Source: Alphaproteobacteria bacterium (GTDB lineage: Bacteria > Pseudomonadota > Alphaproteobacteria > Micropepsales > Micropepsaceae). From it: DNA of 64,000 nt. Position 1 is the first letter of the stretch. Every line of letters begins with the position of its first letter. Positions 1 to 7,850 of this stretch are shown one piece after another. The stretch spans positions 26,888 through 90,887 of the forward strand of contig JANXXU010000011.1 of assembly GCA_025350465.1 (NCBI GenBank), in the 5' to 3' direction. A model generated the notes under the pieces. It worked only from the letters and a program-made list of their open reading frames with translations, had not been told where the DNA came from and made no database searches. A program made the position numbers and the translations under genes.

Positions 1-309
1 GAAGGCGATGAATTTGCAGCGCGTCGGCAGATGCGAGAAGTCGGCGACTGTCAGCGATGTGTCGCCGAATTGAGCACCGATCTGGCGCGCCTCCTGATGC
101 GGTCGTTTCAGAAACTCGTCGAGCAGCCCCAGCTCATGGATATTCTCCAACGTCGAGGGATGGATCGTGTCGCCGCGGAAATCGCGGAAAAAGTCGGCAT
201 GCTTCTCGATCACGATCACATCGACGCCGGCCCGCACCAGCAGGAAGCCCAGCATCATCCCGGCCGGCCCGCCGCCGACGATGCAGCATGTTGTGCTGAG
301 AGGCGCCAC
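1..309 (-). CDS. FAD-dependent oxidoreductase/monooxygenase, N-terminal part (cut by window edge)
   Basis: The minus strand opens at a GTG at 309 and stays open to the window edge, giving the first ~103 residues. The N-terminus carries the Rossmann dinucleotide motif IVGGGPAG, then an acidic residue ending the second strand (VIVIEKH), then RGDTIHPSTLE. This is typical of PF01494-type FAD monooxygenases that hydroxylate aromatic or polyketide substrates. It lies 6 nt downstream of the MFS transporter stop, so the two are probably co-transcribed, with GAGGGA as ribosome-binding site. The substrate cannot be inferred because the C-terminal domain is missing. Confidence 0.82.
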   Translation of the reverse strand, partial: MAPLSTTCCIVGGGPAGMMLGFLLVRAGVDVIVIEKHADFFRDFRGDTIHPSTLENIHELGLLDEFLKRPHQEARQIGAQFGDTSLTVADFSHLPTRCKFIAF

Positions 310-315
310 CGTCCC

Positions 316-1779
316 TCAGCTCACCAACTTGGCCCGTTCTTGCTTGACGAAGAAAAGGCCCGCGCAGCCGACGCCAAGCAGAATCAGAATCGAGGCAAGG
401 CCGATCGAATTGCTGTGCGACCATTCCGTGAACCGCGCGACGACGAAGGGCGCCAGAAAAGCTGTTGCCGTGCCCGACAGCGCAAAGAGTCCGAAGAACT
501 CGGCCATCTTCTCCGTCGGCGCGATGCGCGCCATCATCGTCCGGCTGTTCGCGTAAGAAGCGGTGATGAAGATCGCGATGATGATGACGATGATCACGTA
601 GATGATCTCGGGCCAGGTCTTAAAGAACGGCAGGCTGTGCACCGGCGGCAGCGTCGTATCGTAGGGGATGAAAAAGAGAATCGTGTCCGGACGCATCGAC
701 AGCGAGAGGACAAGACCTATCATCGTTCCCCCGACCGCGATCAGGAGGCCATTACGGGAGCCGAAGCGATGATCGACCCAGCCGCCAAAAACGCCGCCAT
801 AGGTGGCAAAGACGCTGAGAATGACACCGTAGACGAGCAGGTCGAGCGTACTCCAGTGGAACGTGGTGGCCGCGTAACCGCCGCCGAAGATCAGCACCGC
901 GTTGCAGCCGTCGTTGTAGATCATGCGTGCGATTAGGAAGGTCGTGACGTTCTTATAGTTGCGCAGGCTTCTCACCGTGCGCAGCAATGACACGAGGCCG
1001 CGCTTCACCGCCGTGATCGGCCCGAGCGCGATCCCCGGTTGATCGGGGGTGAAGAGGAAGATCGGCAGCCCGAAGATCAGGAACCAAACGGCAAAGAGCG
1101 GCCCGACCATGCGCTCCGGCTCGAAGGCTGCCTTGTCGACGCCGAACAAGGGGTGCGCTGGAATGAATGGCCAATCGACCGCGCCCGGCAGCACGAAACA
1201 GATCAGCATGAAAAGAAACAAAATCACGCCCGACAAATTGCCGAGTGCAAGCGCCAGCCCCGAAAGCTTGCCGACCTTGTCGTCCGGTACCAGCGTCGGC
1301 AGCATCGCGTTGTGAAATACGGCAGTAAAATCGAACGAACACAGCGTTGCGACTAGAATGACGCAGATCGCAAACAGCGACAGTCCTGCCTCGTGCGGCA
1401 GCGCATACCAGAGCACGGTGGCTGTCAGGCCCAGTGAGATCGACCAAATCATGAGCCAAGGTTTGCGACGTCCGCCCGCGTCGGCAATAGCGCCGAGCGC
1501 CGGTGCGACCAAAGCGATGATCAGTCCGGCGAGCGAATTGAGGTCGCCCCACAACGCTTGTCCACGCACCGGATCGCCGACGAGTTGGCTGTAGAAATAC
1601 GGAGCGAAAATATAGATCGTGATCAGCAGGACGTGCGGATTGCGTGCGCCTTCGAAAAGGGCCCACGACCACTGACCCAGCGGCGTGGCGACCTTGCCGC
1701 CGCTCGCCGAAATACCTGGCTGCGGTATCGTCCAACCCCTCGGCGCCGAGGGCGCAATATCACTGCCGATGTCACTCAT
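316..1779 (-). CDS. MFS transporter, UMF1/Atg22-like family
   Basis: Predicted 487-aa inner-membrane protein with about 12 hydrophobic segments. The UMF1 signature WALFEGARNP lies at residues 39-48, and the first cytoplasmic loop has an MFS motif-A-like sequence DAGGRRKP at 100-107. Length and signature fit the bacterial relatives of yeast Atg22 (PF11700). The frame stays open upstream to 2076, but the ATG at 1779 puts the family signature where expected, and the extra residues are antisense to the next gene. Substrate unknown. It shares a likely operon with the FAD oxidoreductase, so the pair may take up and modify one compound (inference). Confidence 0.82.
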   Translation of the reverse strand: MSDIGSDIAPSAPRGWTIPQPGISASGGKVATPLGQWSWALFEGARNPHVLLITIYIFAPYFYSQLVGDPVRGQALWGDLNSLAGLIIALVAPALGAIADAGGRRKPWLMIWSISLGLTATVLWYALPHEAGLSLFAICVILVATLCSFDFTAVFHNAMLPTLVPDDKVGKLSGLALALGNLSGVILFLFMLICFVLPGAVDWPFIPAHPLFGVDKAAFEPERMVGPLFAVWFLIFGLPIFLFTPDQPGIALGPITAVKRGLVSLLRTVRSLRNYKNVTTFLIARMIYNDGCNAVLIFGGGYAATTFHWSTLDLLVYGVILSVFATYGGVFGGWVDHRFGSRNGLLIAVGGTMIGLVLSLSMRPDTILFFIPYDTTLPPVHSLPFFKTWPEIIYVIIVIIIAIFITASYANSRTMMARIAPTEKMAEFFGLFALSGTATAFLAPFVVARFTEWSHSNSIGLASILILLGVGCAGLFFVKQERAKLVS

Positions 1780-1909
1780 GTCGACCCGTTCGTTTCCAAT
1801 TGTGGTGGCCAAGCTTAGGCATGGAAATCGCGGGAAGGCGAGCGCCTTGACGCAATCGTGCGCCTCGCGCCAGATGCGTTGACGTCCCCGCCGCAACTCA
1901 GTTCCAACC

Positions 1910-2749
1910 ATGACCATCCCCTGGCAAGCCGTCGTGGCCGCCCTCGCCGCCGCCATGATGCACGCGGCGTGGAACGCGGGTCTCAAGGCCGGCAAGGATC
2001 GCTTGCTCGATGCTGCGTTGTTGTTCGGCATCGCCGGTTTGATCGGCCTCGTAATCGCACTGACGCGCGCACCCATACATGCCGAAGCGTGGATGTGGAT
2101 CGGCCTGACGACCGCGCTGCATCTGCCGTACGTTTATCTTTTGGCGCGCGCCTATGAGCTGGGCGAACTCAGCCACGTCTACACGATCGCGCGCGGCCTG
2201 CCGCCGATTATGATCACCGTGCTTGCCGCAGCGACGATCGGCGAAGTTCCAAGCCCGATGGCAGCTTTCGGCATTGTCACGATCAGCTTCGGCATCTTAA
2301 TCGTGGGCTTAAGTCCCGGCGCGCATCTGCAGGGCACGTTGATTGCCGCCGCGGTCGCGGTGACGATCGCCCTCTACAGCGTCTCCGACGGCATCGGTGT
2401 ACGCGCCTCGGGCGATGCGCTTGCTTACAACGCGTGGGTCTTTGTCAGCATCGGCATCGTCGTCGCATTGATGGCACTGACCCTCCGCCGGCGAGATCAG
2501 CTCCCCGCCTACATGCGTTTGTATTGGCGGCGCGGCGTGATCGGGGGCGCTCTCAGTTTCATCAGCTACGGGCTGGTCTTGTGGGCGATGACGTTCGCGC
2601 CGATCGCCGCGGTCAGCGCCTTTCGCGAGACTTCGGTTGTCTTCGCCGCGCTCTATGGCGTGCTGTTCTTCGGTGAAGCGGCCGGTTCCCGGCGCTTCAG
2701 CGGCGCCTTGATCGTGGCGCTCGGCGCCATCATGCTCAAGTTTGCTTGA
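1910..2749 (+). CDS. EamA/DMT superfamily transporter
   Basis: A 279-aa integral membrane protein with about ten hydrophobic helices arranged as two EamA repeats (residues ~5-135 and ~145-278). The end of the second repeat (AFRETSVVFAALYG, then FFGEA) is typical of drug/metabolite exporters. It is divergent from the MFS gene across a 130-nt gap. Two codons before the end, its sequence becomes the leader of the DUF2855 gene (GAGGAGA overlaps the stop), so the two are translationally close. No clear Shine-Dalgarno precedes its ATG. Substrate unknown. Confidence 0.85.
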   Translation: MTIPWQAVVAALAAAMMHAAWNAGLKAGKDRLLDAALLFGIAGLIGLVIALTRAPIHAEAWMWIGLTTALHLPYVYLLARAYELGELSHVYTIARGLPPIMITVLAAATIGEVPSPMAAFGIVTISFGILIVGLSPGAHLQGTLIAAAVAVTIALYSVSDGIGVRASGDALAYNAWVFVSIGIVVALMALTLRRRDQLPAYMRLYWRRGVIGGALSFISYGLVLWAMTFAPIAAVSAFRETSVVFAALYGVLFFGEAAGSRRFSGALIVALGAIMLKFA

Positions 2750-2760
2750 GGAGAAATGCG

Positions 2761-3876
2761 ATGACCACGTCGACCGATTTCATCGTCAACCGCGCGAACT
2801 TGCCCGAGGGCACGTTCGTTACGACCCAATTGAACGAACTCGGGCCCGGACAAATCTTGCTTCGCGTCGACAAATTCGCGTTGACCGCGAACAACATCAC
2901 CTACGGCGCCGCCGGCGACACGATCGGCTATTGGAAATTCTTTCCGGCGAAAGACGGTTGGGGCCGAATACCGGTTTGGGGCTATGCCGAAATCGTCGCC
3001 TCGAAGAATGAAGCCATACCCGCCGGCGAGCGCGTCTACGGTTATTTGCCGATGTCGACGCATGTGATTGTCGACGCCGCAAGGGTCACGCCCTCGACCT
3101 TCATCGATGGCGCTGGCCATCGCGCCGCCCTGCCGCCGGTCTACAACCAATATCTGCGCGTCGGTGCAGACCAGGCTTATTTTTCGGGGCGCGAGGACGA
3201 AATTGCGCTTTACAGGCCGCTATTCTCCACCTCGTTTCTGATCGACGATTTCCTCGCCGAAAACGATTTCTTTGGCGCGCGCAACGTCGTGCTCACCAGT
3301 GCCTCGAGCAAGACCGCGTTAGGCCTGGCGCAACTCCTTCATGACCACCGGAAGGGTCAGGTCAAGGTCATTGGTTTGACCTCACCCGGGAATCTGCACT
3401 TCGTCGAGCGCACGGGCTACTACGATCGCATCGTCCTTTATGCCGACGTCAAAGAACTCGATGCGCGAACGCCCACGCTGATGGTCGACTTCGCCGGCGA
3501 TACGAAACTGCGCGCTGCGATTCATACGCATTTCGCCGATCAACTGAAATACAGCTGCATCGTCGGCGCCACCCATTGGGAGAGTTTGGCCCGCGGCGCT
3601 GGCTCTGTCGCCGGCGCCAACGCCGAACGCACGCCGCTTCCGGGGGCCAAGCCCATCTTCTTCTTCGCGCCCGACCGCATCGTCAAACGCTCGGCCGATT
3701 GGGGGAATGCAGCCCTAACCAAACGCATCGGCGAGGCATTGTTCGCCTTCGCCGCGTCGGCCAAGCCATGGATGCGCGTGGTCGAAGGCCGTGGCCACAG
3801 CGCGGTCGAAAAGGTCTACGGCGACTTCATCAACGGCAAGACCAACCCGGCCGAAGGCCACATTCTTTCGCTATAG
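2761..3876 (+). CDS. DUF2855 family protein
   Basis: A 371-aa soluble protein resembling the DUF2855 family, whose members look like degenerate medium-chain reductases. Visible points are an N-terminal region recalling the GroES-like part of MDR enzymes (LRVDKFALTANNITY) and VVLTSASSKTALGLAQ near the middle, where a Rossmann nucleotide-binding loop would sit. The start is the ATG at 2761, placed 6 nt after the SD GAGGAGA at 2748-2754; the frame is also open from a TTG at 2746, but that would sit on the SD. Follows the EamA gene by 11 nt, same operon. No catalytic activity can be assigned. Confidence 0.82.
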   Translation: MTTSTDFIVNRANLPEGTFVTTQLNELGPGQILLRVDKFALTANNITYGAAGDTIGYWKFFPAKDGWGRIPVWGYAEIVASKNEAIPAGERVYGYLPMSTHVIVDAARVTPSTFIDGAGHRAALPPVYNQYLRVGADQAYFSGREDEIALYRPLFSTSFLIDDFLAENDFFGARNVVLTSASSKTALGLAQLLHDHRKGQVKVIGLTSPGNLHFVERTGYYDRIVLYADVKELDARTPTLMVDFAGDTKLRAAIHTHFADQLKYSCIVGATHWESLARGAGSVAGANAERTPLPGAKPIFFFAPDRIVKRSADWGNAALTKRIGEALFAFAASAKPWMRVVEGRGHSAVEKVYGDFINGKTNPAEGHILSL

Positions 3877-4258
3877 GCGAGCGCGTCTTGCACTGTGGTC
3901 AATTTGTCCTGTCTGGGTCGATCCCGCTGTTGTTCGCTGTAAAATGCAGGAATCTACAGCGACAAAAATGCTGCACGATGCGCGGTCGCACACTCGGGAA
4001 GCCATGCGCCGCGCACGCAATTCCAGGCACACATCGCGCATTCGGCCGCGACTGCCTCAACTCCAAATCACGATGTCAAAGAACAGCGATCCCGCTTAGC
4101 GAGGCGGGGCACATACGAGAACAAAAGTAGAACATCGCGGCCCTCGTTGCAAGCAATTTCGACTGCTAAAGCTCGACTTTGTCGCTGGACGATACGCCGC
4201 TTAGCGGCGAGCGGACGGAGATGCGATATGGATTTCGCTGCTTCGACGATGTGCGCCA
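3877..4258. other. gene-free stretch between convergent genes
   Basis: No frame here resembles a protein. The one recognisable structure is a short GC hairpin CGCCGC-TTA-GCGGCG at 4195-4209, which could help end the DUF2218 transcript; it lacks a T-run on either side. Confidence 0.5.
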
Positions 4259-4555
4259 TCAGCGATCTTCGGTTGCTGACCATTCGAATGGCAGAGGCGC
4301 TTCTCGAAACGCGAATCGGTCGAGATGATTGGCGACGGTCTCTTTCAGCCGCTCGACCGATTCCGTATCGTCGGTCTCGATGACGACGAGCAGCGCATCC
4401 GCGCTCGCCTCCATGGTCGCGACGGCGGAAGGGAAGCGAACCTGTCCTCTGGTCTGCGAGAATTCGACTTCGAATTTGTGGCCCCAATGCTTGCAGAGCT
4501 GCTGGAGGTACTTTGAACCGCTGGCCGTCTTCGCACGGCCTGTGGCAATGGCCAT
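4259..4555 (-). CDS. DUF2218 domain-containing protein
   Basis: A 98-aa protein filling the whole DUF2218 family. The N-terminal KYLQQLCKHWGHKFEVEF and C-terminal HLDRFAFREAPLPFEW blocks are the family hallmarks. A GAGGG ribosome-binding site lies just upstream of the ATG at 4555. It follows the SDR gene by 42 nt on the same strand, so it is probably the last gene of the hydrolase/SDR unit controlled from the LysR side. Relatives often sit beside siderophore or heme-related genes, but nothing here supports that link. Function unknown. Confidence 0.85.
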   Translation of the reverse strand: MAIATGRAKTASGSKYLQQLCKHWGHKFEVEFSQTRGQVRFPSAVATMEASADALLVVIETDDTESVERLKETVANHLDRFAFREAPLPFEWSATEDR

Positions 4556-4597
4556 CTTAAAGCCCTCTCGATTTTGCTTCGCAGCCCAGGCGAGCGT

Positions 4598-5314
4598 TCA
4601 CCACGGAACGGTGTGCCCCTCACGGTCGAGATATCGCAGGCCGGGATTGCCCTGCTGCGAGAGCAGCACGTCCACGACTTTGGGAATGGCCTCCTCGACA
4701 CTGAACGGCGCGTCCGGTCCGCCCATGGCGGTGCGGATCCAGCCGGGAGCCATCAACACCAGTGCGCGCGGCTCTTCGGCATGACGCGCGGCGTAGCACC
4801 GCATGAACTGGTTCAGAGCGGCCTTGCTTCCACGATATATGTCATTCCTGCCCTTTGCATTGTTGCCGATGCTCCCCTGTCCTGACGACATGATGCCGAT
4901 CAGCCCGTCCGCAGGAACAAGGTCCTGCAGTCCCTCTATGACGCGCATCGGGCTCAGGGCATTCGTGACCATGACGCGAACGAACTCCTCCGTGGACACC
5001 TCCGCGACGGACTCGTGGGGGTTGGCGTTGGCGATCCCGGCGTTGTGAAACAGGATGTCGAAGCTGCGGCCGGAGAGACGGTCTCGCAGCGCCGCGATCT
5101 GATCCGGCTCTGTGACGTCGAGGGACTCGATCTCGATGCGGCCCGGATGCTCGTCCGCCAGATTATGCAACTCGGTTCTGGCGCTGCCCTGTATCGTACC
5201 AACGACCTTCCAACCCCTCGTCAGAAATTCGGCGGCCATGGCGAGGCCAAGACCTCGTGACGCTCCGACGAGGAGAATTGTACCGACGGTGTCGGGTGAA
5301 GCGGCTGGGCGCAT
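4598..5314 (-). CDS. Short-chain dehydrogenase/reductase (classical SDR)
   Basis: A 238-aa NAD(P)-dependent oxidoreductase. The cofactor loop GASRGLG is at residues 17-23, NAG follows strand 4 (FHNAGIA), and the catalytic YxxxK appears as YRGSK near residue 155, preceded by a serine-containing strand (IMSSGQ). The ATG at 5314 is preferred because it begins 11 nt after the upstream hydrolase stop; the frame could also start at 5353, inside that gene. Co-directional with the pectinacetylesterase-like hydrolase. The substrate is unknown. Confidence 0.87.
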   Translation of the reverse strand: MRPAASPDTVGTILLVGASRGLGLAMAAEFLTRGWKVVGTIQGSARTELHNLADEHPGRIEIESLDVTEPDQIAALRDRLSGRSFDILFHNAGIANANPHESVAEVSTEEFVRVMVTNALSPMRVIEGLQDLVPADGLIGIMSSGQGSIGNNAKGRNDIYRGSKAALNQFMRCYAARHAEEPRALVLMAPGWIRTAMGGPDAPFSVEEAIPKVVDVLLSQQGNPGLRYLDREGHTVPW

Positions 5315-5325
5315 GGGTATATCTT

Positions 5326-6489
5326 TCACTGAGGAAATTCGGGGCGCTTCCAATGGTGCTCAGGGGTTTCGCAGTCCACGCAAGCCACGTCCTCCACCGG
5401 CTTGCCCGTAACGGCCGCCGTAAACCAATCGAGGAAGCGCGCGCCGTTGGTCTGACGAGTGTAGAAGCGATCCAGCACGTGAGGACGGCCGCGGTTGTCC
5501 AGCGCATTTTTTGCGAGCACAGCGTCGTAGTACCCCCCGATGACGGCTTCGTCGTGCCCCCAGCTGGTATAGGTGCGGAAATTGGGAACCTTCGCGCGGA
5601 TATATGCGTGCGCGTTGTCCAAATTTGCCGCGACATCAGGGGCATCCACGCCCATGAGCTGCATGAAAAGGGCCTGAACAGCATCGTGTCTTTCGTTGTA
5701 TTGGTGAAAGGTGATTTCAGGATGGAGCTTGGCCGCTCGGATATAGAGATCCTCCCATGAGAGGCCGTCTATGCTGATGCCTTCGAAGCCTCGCACCCTT
5801 TTTAAAACGTTCGCCGTCCCCCAGGATTTGAGGAGCGGCGCTAGTTTTTTGCCCACGCGATAGGCACCCCCACCGTCGGCGAAATGGGTGACTGAAGCGT
5901 CCGAATAGTGTTGAGCGACAATATGAGTGTAAACGGGCGACGCGATTGCCCCCGCGCTCCACCCAATCACGGCGACGGTTTTGGGATGCGGGTAAGTCTT
6001 GAACATCCAATCCAAGGCAGACGCCGCATTATCGTAGCCCTTGTGCAGGATATTGATCTTGCCCGCAGGGTGGCCGCCCATTGCGGGTACGTCATAAGTC
6101 GTGACCGAGTCGCCGAGAAAGACGTCTCCGTTGGCGGTGGGAAGATAGACCATCGTATAGTCAGCGAGCGGGTTTTCCGGGTTGTCGGTGTCGAAGACCC
6201 CGCCCAAATTGCTTGGATCCGTTTCAAGGCCGGCAAAGGGCCGGTAAAACGATCTCCCACGCAACGCACAGTTTTCACCTGTCCAGCACGCGCCGCCGCC
6301 GGCAAAGATGACGGTGAGCTTGGCGGGATCGCCTTCCTTCACCCAAAAAGAGTAGGGCGTGCCCTGTGAGCATCCAGGCGCTGCTGCTGGCAGCACATTG
6401 CGCCAGTCACGTCGGACGGATTGAACGGGTTGGGTTGGCAAGACTGTCTCCTCGGCGATGTGCGCTGAGAGGAGGTGCTTGTCAGTCAT
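5326..6489 (-). CDS. Pectinacetylesterase-family hydrolase
   Basis: A 387-aa alpha/beta-hydrolase resembling the pectinacetylesterase/Notum family. Supporting motifs are the oxyanion-type FAGGGACWTG, the nucleophile elbow GWSAGA (serine near residue 170), and a C-terminal GHDEAV segment that can supply the acid/His region. No signal peptide is visible with the ATG at 6489, nor with the in-frame upstream ATGs (6546, 6597), so it is probably cytoplasmic, unlike plant and fungal pectin esterases. It heads the hydrolase/SDR/DUF2218 unit and is divergent from a LysR regulator across about 164 nt, a usual layout for LysR control. Confidence 0.78.
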   Translation of the reverse strand: MTDKHLLSAHIAEETVLPTQPVQSVRRDWRNVLPAAAPGCSQGTPYSFWVKEGDPAKLTVIFAGGGACWTGENCALRGRSFYRPFAGLETDPSNLGGVFDTDNPENPLADYTMVYLPTANGDVFLGDSVTTYDVPAMGGHPAGKINILHKGYDNAASALDWMFKTYPHPKTVAVIGWSAGAIASPVYTHIVAQHYSDASVTHFADGGGAYRVGKKLAPLLKSWGTANVLKRVRGFEGISIDGLSWEDLYIRAAKLHPEITFHQYNERHDAVQALFMQLMGVDAPDVAANLDNAHAYIRAKVPNFRTYTSWGHDEAVIGGYYDAVLAKNALDNRGRPHVLDRFYTRQTNGARFLDWFTAAVTGKPVEDVACVDCETPEHHWKRPEFPQ

Positions 6490-6653
6490 AGGGCGCTGCC
6501 TTCGCCCTGCACGGACATGAAACAGACCGGACCATAGAGTGCTCATGCGTCGCTGATAGCAGCGCGGACTTGATTGCGACAGACGCACAGGCTGCACAAT
6601 ATAGTTGCGTCAGACGCTATGTCATAAAGGGGCGAATGGAATAGCGTTCGGCC

Positions 6654-7583
6654 ATGGATGATGTGGACCTGAACCTACTCGTTGCGTTGGACGCGCTGCT
6701 TGCCGGGGCCAGCGTGACTGGGGCAGCGCGGCGCCTCGGCCTGAGTTCTTCCGCCATGAGCCGGACCCTTGCGCGGCTCCGGTCCGCAACAGGCGATCCG
6801 CTGCTCGTGCGCGCCGGGCGCGGGCTCGTGCCCACGCCCTACGCTGCCGAGTTGCGCGAGCACGTCCATGCGCTTAGCCGGGACGTGCTGGCGGTCCTCC
6901 GCCCACGCGTCAGCCAGCTGGACATCGCTTCGCTCGAACGGACCTTCACCATTCGAGCGAACGAAGGGTTTGTTGCCGCCCTTTCCGCTTCCCTGGTCGC
7001 AACTATCACCGAGGCTGCGCCGCGCGTCCGCCTGCGTTTCGCGCCCAAGCCCGAGAAGGATGCGCGCCCGCTCCGGGAGGGGCAGATTGATTTGGAGATC
7101 GGCGTGCTGGGCGCCTTCGCACCGGAGGTTCGCACGCAGGCTTTGTTTCGAGACAGATTCGTCGGGGTGGCTCGGATCGGGCATCCGCTTTTTTCTGGAA
7201 CAGATATTACGCCCGAAAAATATGCGGCTTGCGATCATGTTGTTGCGTCACGGAAAGGAGAATTCACCGGACCAGTTGACGACGCACTCGAAGAACTTGG
7301 GCTCCAACGGACGACATCGGTTGTTGTGCCGGGATTTCCTGATGCGATGCGGATCGCTCGTCACTCGGATTTGGTCGCGCTCGTGCCGCGCTCGTGCCTC
7401 GGCGATAGCCTTGCGAACGATCAGGCAGCGGCAACAGGACTTCAGAGCTTCGAGCTTCCGGTTCGCACGCCGGAGATCGTGATTTCGGCGATGTGGCATC
7501 CTCGTGTGGACGCCGACCCGGCACATCGCTGGCTTCGTGACACCGTGGTCTCAGTGTGCCGGACGGCCAATCCGCAACGCTGA
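6654..7583 (+). CDS. LysR-family transcriptional regulator
   Basis: A 309-aa LTTR. The winged helix-turn-helix occupies residues ~4-65 (DLNLLVALDALL, then GAARRLGLSSSAMSRTLARLR), followed by a periplasmic-binding-protein-like effector domain. The opening and the DPLLVRAGRGLVPTPYA wing resemble the NodD/YafC side of the family. It is divergent from the hydrolase/SDR/DUF2218 operon, which is its most likely target (inference). Its 3' end converges with glutamate dehydrogenase across a 267-nt gap in which no gene was seen. Confidence 0.92.
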   Translation: MDDVDLNLLVALDALLAGASVTGAARRLGLSSSAMSRTLARLRSATGDPLLVRAGRGLVPTPYAAELREHVHALSRDVLAVLRPRVSQLDIASLERTFTIRANEGFVAALSASLVATITEAAPRVRLRFAPKPEKDARPLREGQIDLEIGVLGAFAPEVRTQALFRDRFVGVARIGHPLFSGTDITPEKYAACDHVVASRKGEFTGPVDDALEELGLQRTTSVVVPGFPDAMRIARHSDLVALVPRSCLGDSLANDQAAATGLQSFELPVRTPEIVISAMWHPRVDADPAHRWLRDTVVSVCRTANPQR

Positions 7584-7850
7584 CGATGGCAGAGCTTGCA
7601 AGGCCCTGCCGTTTCAGAAATATACCGTGGGAAAAGATCAAGAGAGTCGCTTTGGACCCTTGGCAAGGACCTTACGCCAAATTTCGTCAAATTCCGGAAG
7701 TTTCGAAGGCGTCATCCAGTGGCATGAATCAAGGGTGCGTTCCAGCAATTCCAGGAGCGAGCGGCCATTGTATGTGCCGCTTCCTCAGGCTCTCCAAGAA
7801 AGCCTTCAGCGGTTCGCGATCTGAAGACGGCAGATACATTCCCGATTTCG

